Shown in pieces: positions 62,133 through 64,000 of a DNA stretch of 64,000 nucleotides. The notes under the pieces were generated by a model. That model did not search any database. It was not told the origin of the DNA and saw only the letters and a list, made by a program, of their open reading frames with translations. Numbering within the stretch: the stretch's first letter is position 1; each line of letters opens with the position of its first letter. Made by a program: the position numbers and the translations under genes. This DNA comes from Streptomyces sp. AJS327 (GTDB lineage: Bacteria > Actinomycetota > Actinomycetes > Streptomycetales > Streptomycetaceae): contig NZ_SKBR01000003.1 of the NCBI RefSeq assembly GCF_013450295.1, positions 186,001 to 250,000 of the forward strand. Direction: 5' to 3'.

Positions 62133-63617
62133 ATGACTGACAGCGGTACCCGCTTCCGCGAGTTCAAGATGCCCGATGTGGGGGAGGGCCTCACCGAGGC
62201 CGAGATCCTCACGTGGTACGTCCAGCCCGGTGACACCGTCGCCGACGGGCAGGTCGTCTGCGAGGTGGAGACCGCCAAGGCCGCCGTCGAGCTGCCCATC
62301 CCCTTCAACGGCACGGTGCACGAACTGCGCTTCGGGGAGGGCACGACCGTCGACGTCGGCACCTCCATCATCTCCGTGGACACCGATCCCGGCGCGGGCC
62401 CGGCGACCGGCGGCGCGGCTGCCGCCGAACCGGCCGCCACCCCGGAACCCGCTGCGGAGTCCAGCGCGGAGACGGACGAGGACACCGAGGAGTCCGGCGC
62501 CCGCCAGCCGGTCCTCGTCGGCTACGGCGTGGCCCGCGGCTCCACCAAGCGCAGGCCCCGCAAGCCGCGGGGCGACACACCCGCCGAGGGCGGCCTCCCC
62601 GCGCAGACCCCGAGCGTCCCCGAGCCCGCCGGTGCCACGGTCAACGGCTACGGCGGCGCCACCGCCCCGGCCGCTCCCGGCGGCACGGAACGCCCGCTGG
62701 CCAAGCCCCCGGTGCGGAAGCTGGCGAAGGACCTCGGCGTCGACCTGACCCGCGTCACCCCCACCGGCCCCGACGGCGTCATCACCCGCGAGGACGTGCA
62801 CGCCGCCGCCGGGCCCGCCAGCACGCCCGAACCGGCGGCGGCTCCGGCGGCCGCACCCGCCGCCACGGCGGCACCGGCGGCCTCCGCACCGGCGGAGCCG
62901 ACCGGGGAGCCGGGCGCGCGGGAGGTCCGCGTCCCCATCAAGGGGGTACGCAAGGCCACCGCGCAGGCCATGGTCAACAGCGCCTTCACCGCCCCGCACG
63001 TCACCGAGTTCGTGACGGTCGACGTCACCCGTACCGTCCGGCTGGTCGAGGACCTCAGGAAGGACCCGGACATGGCCGGGCTCCGCGTCAACTCGCTGCT
63101 GCTGGTGGCGAAGGCGTTCCTCACCGCGATCCGGCGCCACCCCGAGGTCAACGCCGCCTGGGACGAGGAGAACCAGGAGATCGTCCGCAAGGAGTACGTC
63201 AACCTCGGTATCGCGGCGGCCACTCCCCGTGGGCTGATCGTCCCGAACATCAAGGACGCCCAGCGGCTCACCCTGCCCGAACTCTCCTCCGAGCTGAGCG
63301 AGTTGGTGAGCACCGCCAAGGAGGGCCGGACGAGCCCCGCCGCCATGCAGGGCGGCACGGTGACGATCACGAACGTCGGCGTCTTCGGCGTCGACACCGG
63401 CACGCCCATCCTGAACCCCGGCGAGTCCGCGATCCTGGCCTTCGGCCAGATCCGGCAGCAGCCCTGGGTCCACAAGGGCAAGGTCAAGCCGCGCCACGTC
63501 ACCACCCTCGCGCTCTCCTTCGACCACCGCCTGGTCGACGGCGAACTGGGCTCGCGGGTGCTGGCGGACACGGCCGCCGTACTGGAGCGCCCCAAGCGGC
63601 TGATGACGTGGACGTGA
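62133..63617 (+). CDS. 2-oxoacid dehydrogenase E2 acyltransferase (second copy)
   Basis: A 494-residue E2. Lipoyl domain residues 8-85 with Lys49 in VETAKAAVEL; subunit-binding domain near PPVRKLAKDLGVDLTRVTPT; catalytic domain ends LSFDHRLVDGELGSRVLADT (His/Asp of HRxxDG). Two long Ala/Pro hinges separate the domains. ATG 62133 is preferred because GGGAG is ten bases upstream; GTG 62127 is in frame. No E3 gene follows; a strong hairpin ends the operon. Confidence 0.93.
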   Translation: MTDSGTRFREFKMPDVGEGLTEAEILTWYVQPGDTVADGQVVCEVETAKAAVELPIPFNGTVHELRFGEGTTVDVGTSIISVDTDPGAGPATGGAAAAEPAATPEPAAESSAETDEDTEESGARQPVLVGYGVARGSTKRRPRKPRGDTPAEGGLPAQTPSVPEPAGATVNGYGGATAPAAPGGTERPLAKPPVRKLAKDLGVDLTRVTPTGPDGVITREDVHAAAGPASTPEPAAAPAAAPAATAAPAASAPAEPTGEPGAREVRVPIKGVRKATAQAMVNSAFTAPHVTEFVTVDVTRTVRLVEDLRKDPDMAGLRVNSLLLVAKAFLTAIRRHPEVNAAWDEENQEIVRKEYVNLGIAAATPRGLIVPNIKDAQRLTLPELSSELSELVSTAKEGRTSPAAMQGGTVTITNVGVFGVDTGTPILNPGESAILAFGQIRQQPWVHKGKVKPRHVTTLALSFDHRLVDGELGSRVLADTAAVLERPKRLMTWT

Positions 63618-63649
63618 TCCACGCCTGACGCGGCCGCCCCGCGCCACCT

Positions 63650-63685
63650 CCGGCCACCGCCCCGGTCCGTCCGGGCGGTGGCCGG
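63650..63685 (+). terminator. Strong terminator after the second E1/E2 cluster
   Basis: CCGGCCACCGCCC (63650-63662) pairs perfectly with GGGCGGTGGCCGG (63673-63685) around a ten-base loop 32 bp after the E2 stop. Confidence 0.82.
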
Positions 63686-63820
63686 CGACGTCCCGGGGGC
63701 CGAACCGGACCGCCGGACCGAACCGCCGAACCCGGCGGCCGAACCCGGGGGCCGAACCCAGCGCGGGACGGCGGGTGTCCGTATGCCGGACAGGGACCTC
63801 ACACGCATCCCTGTTGTATC

Positions 63821-63826
63821 TAAGAT
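63821..63826 (+). promoter_or_regulatory. -10 element for a leaderless gntR mRNA
   Basis: TAAGAT ends six bases before the ATG at 63833 in an AT-richer patch; no Shine-Dalgarno is present. Confidence 0.5.
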
Positions 63827-63832
63827 GTGCAC

Positions 63833-64000
63833 ATGCCTACCGCTCCCGCCTCGGCCAAGCGCCCACCCGCCGCCGAACGCGTCTACGCGCACGTCAAACA
63901 GGCCGTGCTGGAACGGCGTTACGAAGGCGGGATGCTGCTCACCGAAGGGGAGCTGGCGGGCGCCGTCGGCGTCTCCCGCACCCCCGTCCGCGAGGCGCTG
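63833..64000 (+). CDS. GntR-family transcriptional regulator (5' part)
   Basis: Only the first 56 codons lie in the window. They encode MPTAPASAKRPPAAERVYAH, then VKQAVLERRYEGGMLLTEGE and LAGAVGVSRTPVREAL, the GntR winged-helix HTH with its SRTPVREAL signature, so it belongs to the FadR/FCD-like side of the family. It is probably leaderless. It may regulate the adjacent E1/E2 cluster or a gene outside the window; its effector domain is not visible. Confidence 0.85.
   Translation, partial: MPTAPASAKRPPAAERVYAHVKQAVLERRYEGGMLLTEGELAGAVGVSRTPVREAL

Overview
The window is very GC-rich, compact, actinomycete-type DNA with GTG/ATG starts, many 1-14 nt start/stop overlaps and several probable leaderless promoters. 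The families present (bacterial proteasome activator, PASTA-type kinase, SseB-like, CYP157-like P450, two branched-chain 2-oxoacid dehydrogenase clusters) point to Streptomyces or a close relative. The content looks like a core or near-core chromosomal arm segment with a few accessory islands. There is no rRNA, tRNA, IS element or CRISPR array.

Layout. 0.4-9.7 kb: zinc-ribbon protein, LysR regulator, thioredoxin/NHL-repeat protein, M18 aminopeptidase, acyl-CoA dehydrogenase, SseB-like protein, and a divergent HxlR regulator/FMN azoreductase pair. 9.7-12.3 kb: a 1 kb gene-poor stretch, a 36-residue zinc-binding protein and a secreted DUF11 protein. 12.3-16.5 kb: a minus-strand terpenoid operon made of an unusual P450 lacking the ExxR motif, a class I terpene synthase and a second, orthodox P450. 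17.4-24.5 kb: secreted FG-GAP protein, orphan type II thioesterase, amidohydrolase, J-domain-like protein, rhodanese and GNAT acetyltransferase. 25-28.9 kb: the paaABCDE phenylacetyl-CoA epoxidase operon. 29.9-33.1 kb: DUF5819 + HTTM membrane pair and an RNA methyltransferase. 33.3-38.6 kb: WYL regulator divergent from an NmrA-like reductase, Bpa, a secreted anchored protein and a quinone oxidoreductase. 38.7-47 kb: bkdABC (branched-chain 2-oxoacid dehydrogenase) running directly into mobA-like, moeA and a K+ channel gene, with a divergent Lrp-type bkdR. 47.1-49.9 kb: TetR (PaaR-like) and paaN. 50.5-55.2 kb: two divergent Ser/Thr kinases separated by 1.4 kb. 55.5-59.1 kb: APH-like kinase, DoxX, thioredoxin, pirin. 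59.6-63.6 kb: a second E1alpha/E1beta/E2 cluster. The window ends inside a GntR regulator.

How it fits together. Two catabolic themes recur. Phenylacetate degradation (paaABCDE, paaN, PaaR) is split over 20 kb but linked by an identical 18-bp palindromic operator in front of paaA and paaN. Branched-chain amino-acid/2-oxoacid oxidation is represented twice, and the acyl-CoA dehydrogenase may draw on the same CoA-ester pools. A one-mismatch relative of the Paa operator core lies in front of bkdA, which suggests cross-regulation.

The most unusual local system is the terpene synthase flanked by two P450s. One carries DQVLW where the K-helix ExxR should be, as in the CYP157 family. Assignments rest on motifs and family recognition by eye; no database search was run.
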